From Bacteroidales bacterium (GTDB lineage Bacteria > Bacteroidota > Bacteroidia > Bacteroidales > GCA-2748055), in contig JAOZLK010000247.1 in NCBI GenBank assembly GCA_029934875.1, positions 1 through 6,778 on the forward strand: 6,778 bases of DNA. Direction: 5' to 3'. Position 1 is the first letter of the stretch. Every line of letters begins with the position of its first letter. A program made the translations under genes and the position numbers. Below are positions 1 through 6,550 of the stretch, piece by piece. The notes beneath the pieces are model-generated. The model was not told where the DNA came from, searched no databases, and saw nothing but the letters and a program-made list of their open reading frames with translations.

Positions 1-5
1 AATTG

Positions 6-686
6 ATGCAGAACTTGAAACTGATGAGGAGCATCTCTGGATATATTTTTAGCGGCCTGCTGCTATTGTGCTTCCTTCCTTCCGTTTACGGGCAGGATAC
101 ATTGCGTACCTATGGACCCAGGATTGGACTAAACCTGGCTCCCATTGTGGGCTATTTCTCCGATCCACAGGTTCTTGGTGCTGAAGCATCCCTGGATTTT
201 GAACTTTTTCCAAATGTATATCCTGTATTTGAACTGGGTTACAGCTCGATGGCAGATTCTCTGGATGAAGTTTCCTACCACTCGGGTGGAGGCTATGCGA
301 AATTGGGCATCGACTATAACTTCCTGGATTTAAAGGATCGTTCCCAGCACCATGCCATTACTGCTGGCTTTCGTTACGGCAGCTCAATCTTCAAGCATCG
401 AGCAGAGAATATTACCGTTGAGAGTGATTACTGGGGCGACTATTTTATCGATAGTTATGAAAATAACCTGAACGGACACTGGATAGAACTTGTGGGAGGA
501 ATCACTGCCGAAATAGCCAAAAACTTTTTTATTGGATGGACTGTCCGGTATAAGATCCTGCTGAATCCCGACATGGATCCACAGATGATCCCCCTTTTGA
601 TACCGGGCTATGGTGATGGAAGCTTAAACAGGGTCTTTGGATTTACCTACTCCGTCCTATATAAGATACCAATTATTAAAAAATAA
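6..686 (+). CDS. DUF6048-type secreted, probable outer-membrane beta-rich protein
   Basis: A 226-residue protein of unknown function, predicted to be exported. Seen: a charged N-terminus, a hydrophobic stretch at about residues 10-27 and a plausible signal peptidase I site after VYG (residue 29, next residue Gln). The mature part alternates polar and aromatic/hydrophobic residues and ends in a short aromatic strand (GFTYSVLYKIP), as in small beta-barrel proteins. RIGLNLAPI (39-47), YPVFELGY (72-79), YWGDY (142-146), HWIELVGGI (158-166) and LIPGYG (198-203) match what I recall of DUF6048, a Bacteroidota-restricted family; length fits too. The start is ATG at 6. A TTG lies directly upstream at 3, and ATG at 24 would give a 220-residue form with a more standard signal peptide, so the start is not settled. 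The C-terminus is intact. No Cys sits in a lipobox, so a lipoprotein is unlikely. Family assignment is from memory; the barrel fold is inference. Confidence 0.8.
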   Translation: MQNLKLMRSISGYIFSGLLLLCFLPSVYGQDTLRTYGPRIGLNLAPIVGYFSDPQVLGAEASLDFELFPNVYPVFELGYSSMADSLDEVSYHSGGGYAKLGIDYNFLDLKDRSQHHAITAGFRYGSSIFKHRAENITVESDYWGDYFIDSYENNLNGHWIELVGGITAEIAKNFFIGWTVRYKILLNPDMDPQMIPLLIPGYGDGSLNRVFGFTYSVLYKIPIIKK

Positions 687-706
687 CAGGAACTAAAATA
701 TTTACT

Positions 707-1699
707 ATGAGCTACTTCGCCTCTACCGACAGGTATACGCATATGAAATACAATCGCTGTGGAAACAGCGGACTGATGCTTCCAGCGGTTTCACTTGGAC
801 TCTGGCATAATTTCGGGGATATGGACGATCAAAAGAGTATCAAGGATATACTCCACAGGGCATTTGACCTGGGCATTACCCATTTTGATCTGGCCAATAA
901 TTATGGCCCCCCCCCTGGCAGTGCTGAATCTAACCTGAAAAAGGTTTTACAGGATGGCCTGGGCAGGTACCGCGACGAACTGATCATATCCACCAAGGCA
1001 GGCTACGATATGTGGGAAGGTCCCTATGGGGAGTGGGGCAGTCGAAAATATATACTGGCCAGCCTTGACCAGAGCCTCAAAAGACTGGGACTCGAATATG
1101 TGGATATCTTCTATTCTCACAGATACGATCCTGATACGCCCCTGGAGGAAACCATGGGCGCCTTGCACAGTGCGGTTCAAATGGGAAAAGCGCTCTATGT
1201 AGGAATCTCAAACTATGATGCCGAACAGACACTAAGGGCGGTGGAGATTCTCGAAGAGCTGGGAACCCCCTGCCTCATCCACCAACCCAAGTATAACATG
1301 CTATACCGCAGCAGGCTGGAAAATGGATTATTAGAGGTTCTGGAGGACAAGGGTGTGGGATGTATTCCTTTCAGCCCTCTTGCACAGGGCCTGCTAACAG
1401 ACCGTTACCTGAAAGGGATTCCTGAAGGCTCCAGGATAGCCGGATCAAGTATTTCTCTCACTGAGGAAAACCTGGATGCGGATCTTCTGGTAAGGATCAA
1501 AGCTCTGAACCAGGAGGCTGAATTAAGGGGACAAAGCCTGGCCCAGATGGCACTGGCCTGGATACTTAGCAGGAAACAGGTGAGTTCTGTACTTATTGGT
1601 GCAAGCTCGGTATCCCAGCTGGAAGCCAATGTGGCCACCATTCATAATCTGAAATTCACCAGGGATGAACTGGATACCATCAATAACATTCTCTCCTGA
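707..1699 (+). CDS. gpr: Aldo-keto reductase, GPR/YghZ (L-glyceraldehyde 3-phosphate reductase) type
   Basis: A 330-residue cytoplasmic TIM-barrel oxidoreductase that reduces aldehydes with NADPH. The E. coli relative (YghZ, also called Gpr) reduces L-glyceraldehyde 3-phosphate and contributes to methylglyoxal detoxification. The similarity to YghZ is close along the length: SLGLWHNFG (29-37), FDLGITHFDLANNYGPPPGSAE (53-74), YRDELIISTKAGYDMW (88-103), LGLEYVDIFYSHR (128-139), GKALYVGIS (160-168), PLAQGLLT (224-231). The catalytic tetrad is complete: Asp61, Tyr66, Lys97, His138. The cofactor loop reads LIGASSVSQLEAN (296-308); YghZ, as I recall, has Arg where this protein has Ser301. ATG at 707 is preferred over the internal ATG at 743 because the 12 extra residues align with the YghZ N-terminus. 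The gene starts 20 bases after the DUF6048-type gene, so the two may be cotranscribed, although no functional link is evident. Subfamily call is strong; the true substrate in this organism is inferred. Confidence 0.93.
   Translation: MSYFASTDRYTHMKYNRCGNSGLMLPAVSLGLWHNFGDMDDQKSIKDILHRAFDLGITHFDLANNYGPPPGSAESNLKKVLQDGLGRYRDELIISTKAGYDMWEGPYGEWGSRKYILASLDQSLKRLGLEYVDIFYSHRYDPDTPLEETMGALHSAVQMGKALYVGISNYDAEQTLRAVEILEELGTPCLIHQPKYNMLYRSRLENGLLEVLEDKGVGCIPFSPLAQGLLTDRYLKGIPEGSRIAGSSISLTEENLDADLLVRIKALNQEAELRGQSLAQMALAWILSRKQVSSVLIGASSVSQLEANVATIHNLKFTRDELDTINNILS
907..915 (+). repeat. Nine-C homopolymer inside the GPR-type reductase
   Basis: Nine consecutive C residues lie in the codons for Gly67-Pro-Pro-Pro70, next to the catalytic Tyr66. 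The reading frame is intact as given. A one-base slip would truncate the enzyme early, so the tract is either a potential phase-variation site or a place prone to sequencing error. Confidence 0.9.
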
Positions 1700-1706
1700 T
1701 TAACAA

Positions 1707-4013
1707 TCACTTATCCTGCATTGGATTGGAGGAGGAACCCCGCCTTGACGAAGAGCTTTTGAAGAGGTCAAAACGATTCTGTTCAATTCTCGGCGGCCAC
1801 AGGTTGTTTCCCATATCACAGTCGGCAGTTTCGAGGTAGGGGTCCAGGCTTACCTGCTCTACTTTTTTCTCAAAGCGGAAAACCTTTGAAGTTTCCAGGT
1901 TATTTCTGCTCCATACCTCTGCAGGGACCCTTTCAACCCTGTTTTCTCCATCTTCAAAGGTGAATTCGATCACCAGGGGCATCACCAATCCCCCCAGGTT
2001 GGAAAAATCAAGCTGGTAAAAGTATTCACCCGAAGCAAGGGTAGCCTTCTGCTCAGGCGATAGTGTGGAGAGGTAGCTGTTGTAAGCCTTGCGATCATCT
2101 TCAGTGGCTTCGTTGGGATCATAGGTATCATAAAAATCTCTCATGCTCGGGTTCGATTCCACCATGGATTTGATGGTCTCCCTGTTCCTCTGAACAGCAA
2201 GCTCCTCAGGTTCATTCAGGCTCTCCTGCTTTCTGAGGGCCTTGTCGTCAGCCGGATTCCCGGAAGAATAGGTGTATTCGGTGACAGCGTCCAGGGAAAT
2301 ATCCACATGGTCGGTGGTGTAGAACCAACCCCGCCAGAACCAATCCAGGTCCACCGCCGAGGCATCCTCCATGGTGCGGAAGAAATCTTCCGGGCTGGGG
2401 TGTTTGAACATCCAGCGCTGTGCATACTCTTTAAAAGCAAAATCAAAAAGCTCTCTTCCCATTACGGTCTCTCTCAGGATATTAAGTCCTACTGCTGGTT
2501 TGCCATAAGCATTGCTATTAAACTGTACAATAAGGTTACCATTGGTCATGATGGGAGCAATACCCGTCTTGTCTCCCTTCATATAATCCACAATCGATGA
2601 GGGCTTTCCCCTGGGATGGGGATGCATGTGGTCCCATTCCCGCTCAGCTATTCCCTGTAGGAAGGAGTTAAGCCCTTCATCCATCCAGGTCCACTGCCTT
2701 TCGTCGGAATTCACAATCATGGGAAAATAGTTATGTCCCACCTCGTGAATGATTACCCCGATCATGCCCCATTTTGCCCGCTCCGAATAGCTACCGTCCT
2801 TCTGGGGCCTTCCACCATTAAATGCCATCATGGGATACTCCATGCCTATCCGGTCTGTGTGTACAGAATAAGCCACGGGGTAGGGATAATCAAAGGTAAA
2901 CCGGGAATATACCTCCAGTGTATGTGCGACCACCCGTGTTGAATACTGCTCCCATAAGGGATTTCCCTCCTTGGGATATAAAGAAGTTGCAAGGACCATA
3001 CGCTCACCAAATTTCACGGCCATGCCATCCCATATAAATTTACGCGAACTTGCAAAGGCAAAATCCCTCACATTTTCCGCTTTGAATTTCCAGGTCCTGA
3101 ATTCTTTTGATTTACCTTTTTCAGACTTAAGGGCCTCGTCTTCAGTAACAATTACCACCAGCCTATCGGTGGATTCATGGGCCTTTTTATAACGCTTATA
3201 CTGTCCTTCGCTCAGGACCTCATCGGCGTTTAGCAGGACTCCGGTGGCACCTACAACATGATCGGCCGGGACCGTAATCTCAAGCTCGTAGTCTCCAAAG
3301 GGCAGAGCAAATTCGCTGCGGCCGGTGAATTGCATGTTCTGCCACCCTTCGACTTCGTTGTAGACTGCCATCCTGGGAAAGAACTGGGCAATGGTATAGA
3401 GGTAATTATCATCTTCAGGGAAATACTCCATGCCCGATCTGCCTCCTCCATCTTTCATTCGATCGTTTATATTATACCACCACTTGATTTTTAACTGTGT
3501 CTTCTCCCCGGGCTCCAGCGTTTGGGGTAAATCGACCCGCATCATGGTATAATTAACAGTGACGGGGAGGTCGTTCCCCTCTTCGTCTGTCACGTAATCA
3601 ATATTAAACCCACCGTCAAACTCTTTCATATACCTGGCCATCATATAGGAGGAGTAGCGCTCGTCCAGCCTGAGGGGGGTGGAACGAAGGGCCAGGTTTC
3701 CCTTTTGCCGGATATTCTGGTCCAGCTGAACCCACAGGTAGTTCAGGGGATCAGGAGAATGGTTGATGTACTCTATCTCCTCTTCCCCAAAAATCTTTTG
3801 TTGCTCATCATCCAGGCGAATGTTGATCTGGTAGTTAGCCTCCTGCTGCCAGTACAGCTGACCCGGAGCACCGGATGCGGCCCGGTATGCATTGGGGGTG
3901 GAGAAAGCGGTGCCCATCTGCCTGAACTTATTATTTTTAGGGTAGAAAATATCCTGGGCCGAAACATACATGATCCCTGCCATAAAAAGCACAAAGAGCA
4001 TTCCTTTTTTCAT
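1707..4013 (-). CDS. Secreted M1-family zinc metallopeptidase (aminopeptidase N-like) with C-terminal extension
   Basis: A 768-residue zinc peptidase, predicted periplasmic or secreted, that probably removes N-terminal residues from peptides. The signal peptide is residues 1-19, with likely cleavage VSA/Q. The N-terminal beta domain spans about 55-270. The catalytic domain has an exopeptidase motif variant GMEYP (390-394) in place of the classical GAMEN, the zinc site HEVGH (His423, catalytic Glu424, His427), and the third ligand Glu446 in WMDEGLNSF, exactly the HExxH-x18-E spacing. Tyr503 in NAYGKPAVGL fits the transition-state Tyr. The usual helical region ends near DLDWFWRGWFYTTD (555-568). 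After it come about 200 further residues: a charged linker (about 585-660), a probable beta-sandwich (663-728, YFYQLDFSNLGG onward) and a Ser-rich tail (754-762). No type IX secretion tail motif is recognised. The gene converges with the GPR-type reductase across 7 bases and diverges from the DUF6702-type gene. The ATG start directly precedes the signal peptide. Family call is certain; substrate is unknown. Confidence 0.96.
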   Translation of the reverse strand: MKKGMLFVLFMAGIMYVSAQDIFYPKNNKFRQMGTAFSTPNAYRAASGAPGQLYWQQEANYQINIRLDDEQQKIFGEEEIEYINHSPDPLNYLWVQLDQNIRQKGNLALRSTPLRLDERYSSYMMARYMKEFDGGFNIDYVTDEEGNDLPVTVNYTMMRVDLPQTLEPGEKTQLKIKWWYNINDRMKDGGGRSGMEYFPEDDNYLYTIAQFFPRMAVYNEVEGWQNMQFTGRSEFALPFGDYELEITVPADHVVGATGVLLNADEVLSEGQYKRYKKAHESTDRLVVIVTEDEALKSEKGKSKEFRTWKFKAENVRDFAFASSRKFIWDGMAVKFGERMVLATSLYPKEGNPLWEQYSTRVVAHTLEVYSRFTFDYPYPVAYSVHTDRIGMEYPMMAFNGGRPQKDGSYSERAKWGMIGVIIHEVGHNYFPMIVNSDERQWTWMDEGLNSFLQGIAEREWDHMHPHPRGKPSSIVDYMKGDKTGIAPIMTNGNLIVQFNSNAYGKPAVGLNILRETVMGRELFDFAFKEYAQRWMFKHPSPEDFFRTMEDASAVDLDWFWRGWFYTTDHVDISLDAVTEYTYSSGNPADDKALRKQESLNEPEELAVQRNRETIKSMVESNPSMRDFYDTYDPNEATEDDRKAYNSYLSTLSPEQKATLASGEYFYQLDFSNLGGLVMPLVIEFTFEDGENRVERVPAEVWSRNNLETSKVFRFEKKVEQVSLDPYLETADCDMGNNLWPPRIEQNRFDLFKSSSSRRGSSSNPMQDK

Positions 4014-4084
4014 TGTTCTCGATTTAATATTAAGGCCTTAAAGTTAAAAAACTATTGTCATATTTGTGGTTTAAAGCAAAGACC
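4014..4084. promoter_or_regulatory. Divergent intergenic region, candidate promoters for the M1 peptidase and DUF6702-type genes
   Basis: This AT-rich gap of 71 bases (if the rightward gene starts at TTG 4085) must hold control signals for two divergent genes. Known Bacteroidota promoters read TTTG about 19 bases before TAnnTTTG. Leftwards, TTTG (complement of 4077-4080) is followed after 22 bases by TAGTTTTT (complement of 4047-4054), one mismatch from the -7 element but with long spacing. Rightwards, CATATTTG at 4059-4066 is one mismatch from a -7 element, but I see no good -33 partner. Both are weak matches by eye. The region's regulatory role is inferred from the gene arrangement. Confidence 0.45.
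4023..4048. repeat. 26-base imperfect inverted repeat, candidate operator
   Basis: The centre (4030-4041) is a perfect 12-base palindrome, TTAAGGCCTTAA. Beyond two mismatched pairs it is flanked by symmetric arms TTTAA (4023-4027) and TTAAA (4044-4048), so 11 of 13 base pairs are self-complementary about one centre. It sits between two divergent starts and touches the weak leftward -7 candidate. It could bind a dimeric regulator, or form a small hairpin in the peptidase mRNA leader. AT-richness raises the chance of coincidence. The symmetry is seen; the function is inferred. Confidence 0.5.
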
Positions 4085-4600
4085 TTGAAAAGGAAAGCCC
4101 ATACTATAATATCCATAATCTTAGCGATGCTCCTTTTCGCCAGCTTTTCATGGCTTCACGAATTTTATGTAAGTCTGACCGAAATCCGCTACAACCCTGA
4201 GTCAGAAAGAATGGAAGTTTCCCTTCGCATCTTTCCCGATGACATGGATCGGGCCCTGTTGGAGCATTATGGCATCAATTCCGGCCTTCTTACTGCACAA
4301 GAGCATGTTGCAGCTGACAGTCTGCTGGAAATATACCTGCAGGAGCTATTCAGGATTGAACTCGACGGCGTACCGCTGCCCCTCAGCTACCTGGGAAAAG
4401 AGGCTGAATCGGATGTAATGTGGTGCTACATGGAGTCGAATGCGCTTGAGAAGCCAGATGAAATCGGTGTAAATAACGCCATACTCACTGAGATATTTGA
4501 AGACCAGGTAAACATCATCCAGGTTTATGTTGGGAAATGGAACCGGGGTATGCTCCTTAGAAGAGAAGAACCCAGGGGAAGCCTTATTATAGAAGAGTAA
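4085..4600 (+). CDS. DUF6702-type exported protein
   Basis: A 171-residue protein of unknown function. I chose TTG at 4085 as the start: it gives a textbook export signal (KRK at 2-4, then a hydrophobic run at about 8-24) just ahead of the conserved mature start. TTG at 4055 would add ten residues before the positive charges, and ATG at 4127 would remove the charged end and half the hydrophobic core. Characteristic segments are HEFYVSLTEIRYN (25-37), MEVSLRIFPDDMDRAL (43-58) and, near the C-terminus, LTEIFEDQVNI followed by GKWNRGMLL and PRGSL. These match what I recall of DUF6702, a Bacteroidota family often found beside M1 metallopeptidases, and such a peptidase is divergent here. Partner or accessory function with the peptidase is inference only. 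Its TAA stop directly abuts the stop of the converging second reductase. Confidence 0.8.
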   Translation: MKRKAHTIISIILAMLLFASFSWLHEFYVSLTEIRYNPESERMEVSLRIFPDDMDRALLEHYGINSGLLTAQEHVAADSLLEIYLQELFRIELDGVPLPLSYLGKEAESDVMWCYMESNALEKPDEIGVNNAILTEIFEDQVNIIQVYVGKWNRGMLLRREEPRGSLIIEE

Positions 4601-5596
4601 TCAACTCAGGTCCAGATTCAATTTATCCAGTGAAGCAGAGATGCTTTCCATCTCATCAGGGGAAAGTTCAAAACTTGCCGCCCCTGCATTTTGCTTTACC
4701 TGAGCCTCATTACGTGCCCCCACCAACGCCACCGAAATACCCGGGCGCTGCAGAGTCCAGCGGATTACCAGCTGACTGAGGCTCACTCCCTTTTCCAGGG
4801 CCAGTGGCTGGATTCTTTCCAGGAACCTGTTTGTTTTGATAATATTTTCGCTTTTGAAATGGGGCAGACCGGGTCGCGAGTCACCGGGAGCAAAAGAGGT
4901 GTCGGTTCTAATTTTTCCGGTGAGTAATCCGCGTTGAAGCGGACTGTAAGCAAGAATTCCACAGTCCTGTTCCACACACCAGGGAACTATATCACTTTCA
5001 ATATCCCGGCGTACCATGCTATAGGGGAGCTGATTAGAGGCCAGATTGATGATCGATGTTGCCTTTTTCATCTGGCCAAGGGAGTAATTACTGACCCCGG
5101 CTGCCCGGATTTTTCCCTGGTCAATCAGAAGCTGAAGCGCCTCCATGGTTTCATCAATAGGAGTTGAATCGTCGGGCCAGTGAATCTGGTATAGGTCGAT
5201 ATAGTCGCATCCCAGTCTTTTCAGGCTCCTTTCACATTCGGCAATCACACTCTCCCGTCCTGAGTACTTATATACTTCACAGGAGGCTCCCTCATTATTT
5301 ACTGTGCTAAAGTAATGCACACCCCTGCTATCATCCCAGCGCATCCCGGCTTTGGTCAGGATCTCATACCGGCCACGATTCCCGGCAATGGCCTCACCCA
5401 CGATTTCTTCAGATAAACCAAAACCATATATTGGAGCCGTATCAATGGTAGTGATTCCCTGGTCCAGGCAAGCACGGATGGCCTGGATGGAGTCTTTTCT
5501 TTCATTTCCGCCCCACATCCATCCACCAATGGCCCAGGCTCCAAAGGCGACGGGAGATAATTCTAAATCCGTTTTACCCAGTTTCCTTTTTTTCAC
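4601..5596 (-). CDS. Aldo-keto reductase (AKR11/IolS-like subgroup)
   Basis: A 331-residue cytoplasmic TIM-barrel NAD(P)H-dependent oxidoreductase acting on an unidentified aldehyde, ketone or sugar. Start motif RKLGKTDLELSPVAFGAWAIGG (4-25). The tetrad is complete: Asp52 and Tyr57 (IDTAPIYG), Lys82 (LTKAG) and His139 (LYQIHWPDD). Further landmarks are GKIRAAGVSNYS (161-172), YSPLQRGLLTGK (217-228) and the cofactor loop LVGARNEAQVKQN (291-303), with Arg295 typical of NADPH binding. The loop after Lys82 (about 84-113) is long, as in a common subgroup of this family, so it is not an insertion. It differs clearly from the GPR-type reductase in the window and is not a recent duplicate. The start is GTG (read leftwards from 5596): an in-frame stop lies just upstream and the first ATG comes only at residue 85. 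It follows the PfkB gene by 15 bases and is probably the last gene of that operon. Confidence 0.93.
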   Translation of the reverse strand: MKKRKLGKTDLELSPVAFGAWAIGGWMWGGNERKDSIQAIRACLDQGITTIDTAPIYGFGLSEEIVGEAIAGNRGRYEILTKAGMRWDDSRGVHYFSTVNNEGASCEVYKYSGRESVIAECERSLKRLGCDYIDLYQIHWPDDSTPIDETMEALQLLIDQGKIRAAGVSNYSLGQMKKATSIINLASNQLPYSMVRRDIESDIVPWCVEQDCGILAYSPLQRGLLTGKIRTDTSFAPGDSRPGLPHFKSENIIKTNRFLERIQPLALEKGVSLSQLVIRWTLQRPGISVALVGARNEAQVKQNAGAASFELSPDEMESISASLDKLNLDLS

Positions 5597-5611
5597 TAGT
5601 CTTATTTAGTT

Positions 5612-6544
5612 TCATTTACTATTTGTTCTCTTTACCCCCTCGGCAAAATCCACAGGAAGGTAGTTATCATAACTCAGGCAAACTTCACGGGAAAATGATA
5701 TAGCCCTCTGAATCAGCGCCTCCCATTGACCCCGGTCTAGCTCAGTTAGCTGATCCCTGCTATAAGCCTCAAGGCTGATACCGTAAAGCAAGCCTGCGTT
5801 GAAAGTGTCCCCTGCACCGATTGTACTGAGCGGTGAAATCTCTTCCACCTCCATCTTAATCTCCATATTGTGGGTAATCAGATGCACTCCCTGGGCATTG
5901 GCAGTATAAATCAGCGCCGCACATCGGGATTCCATTTTCTTCCACGCATCATGCGGATTTTCAACCCCGAAAATATTTAGCAGATCCTCATCCGATGCCC
6001 TGACAAGGGTGGCAAATTCCATATTCTCAAGAATAATTTCCAGAAGCTGATCCCTTTCAGCCAGGTGGGAGCTCCTGAAATTGGGATCATAGACTATGCT
6101 TGCACCCGCAGCTTTGGCTTTTTCAAGCAGCTCCCTTACCCTTGGCCTTATCCCCGGGTTCAGGGCATAAAAGGAGCCAAACATTACTAAATCATTGGCT
6201 TCAAAATCGGGAAATTTAACAGCCAGTCGCTGGTGAGGATAGTCCTTGTAGAACTGGTACTCAGCATCGCTCCTCTGGTTAAGAAATGCCAGTGCAAGAG
6301 CAGACTGACCTTCAGAATACCTGTCCACATAGTCTGAATCGACACCATTCTCATGAAGGAAATCCTGGATCATATCCCCCACCCTGTCCTGGCCCATCTC
6401 ACTGATAAAGGTAATCGGCGCACCCAATCGTCCCAGGGTAATGGCTGCATTAAATGAAGAGCCACCCGGTCGTGCTGCCATGACCTGCCCATCTTTAAAT
6501 ATAATATCCAGGATGGTTTCTCCTACTGCATAAATCTTATTCAT
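5612..6544 (-). CDS. PfkB-family carbohydrate kinase (fructokinase/ribokinase-like)
   Basis: A 310-residue cytoplasmic kinase that transfers phosphate from ATP to a sugar or sugar-like alcohol. It opens with YAVGETILDIIF (5-16), Asp13 being the usual sugar-contacting residue, then the first signature PGGSSFNAAITLGRLG (26-41, Asn32 conserved). YDPNFR (152-157) and the VRASDEDL segment (181-188) are typical of fructokinase-like members. The second signature TIGAGDTFNAGLLYG (241-255) carries the anion hole and catalytic base Asp246. Length and both termini are normal. The first signature has GGSSFN in place of the GGAPAN usual for fructokinases, so the substrate should not be taken as fructose. 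ATG at 6544 (reading leftwards) is only 6 bases from the stop of the upstream hydrolase gene, with no clear Shine-Dalgarno sequence, suggesting translational coupling in one operon. Confidence 0.93.
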   Translation of the reverse strand: MNKIYAVGETILDIIFKDGQVMAARPGGSSFNAAITLGRLGAPITFISEMGQDRVGDMIQDFLHENGVDSDYVDRYSEGQSALALAFLNQRSDAEYQFYKDYPHQRLAVKFPDFEANDLVMFGSFYALNPGIRPRVRELLEKAKAAGASIVYDPNFRSSHLAERDQLLEIILENMEFATLVRASDEDLLNIFGVENPHDAWKKMESRCAALIYTANAQGVHLITHNMEIKMEVEEISPLSTIGAGDTFNAGLLYGISLEAYSRDQLTELDRGQWEALIQRAISFSREVCLSYDNYLPVDFAEGVKRTNSK

Positions 6545-6550
6545 AGAAAG

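Noticed and set aside
1697..1710. Intrinsic terminator between the converging reductase and peptidase genes
   Set aside because: Only 7 bases separate the stop codons and no GC-rich stem followed by a T-run is visible on either strand nearby.
2307..2600. A 97-codon plus-strand open frame inside the M1 peptidase gene
   Set aside because: Antisense to the conserved catalytic-domain coding sequence, with no domain or credible start context.
3705..4088. A 127-codon plus-strand open frame opposite the 5' end of the M1 peptidase gene
   Set aside because: It is antisense to a clear signal peptide and conserved N-terminal domain, runs through the divergent promoter region and has no recognisable motifs. 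It is a composition shadow.
707..5596. The two aldo-keto reductases as a recent tandem duplication flanking an inserted segment
   Set aside because: They belong to different subfamilies, differ in motifs and loop lengths and lie on opposite strands. No direct or inverted repeats of insertion type were seen at their ends.
5352..5609. An 85-codon plus-strand open frame over the start of the second reductase
   Set aside because: It mirrors the strongly conserved reductase N-terminus and has no independent support.
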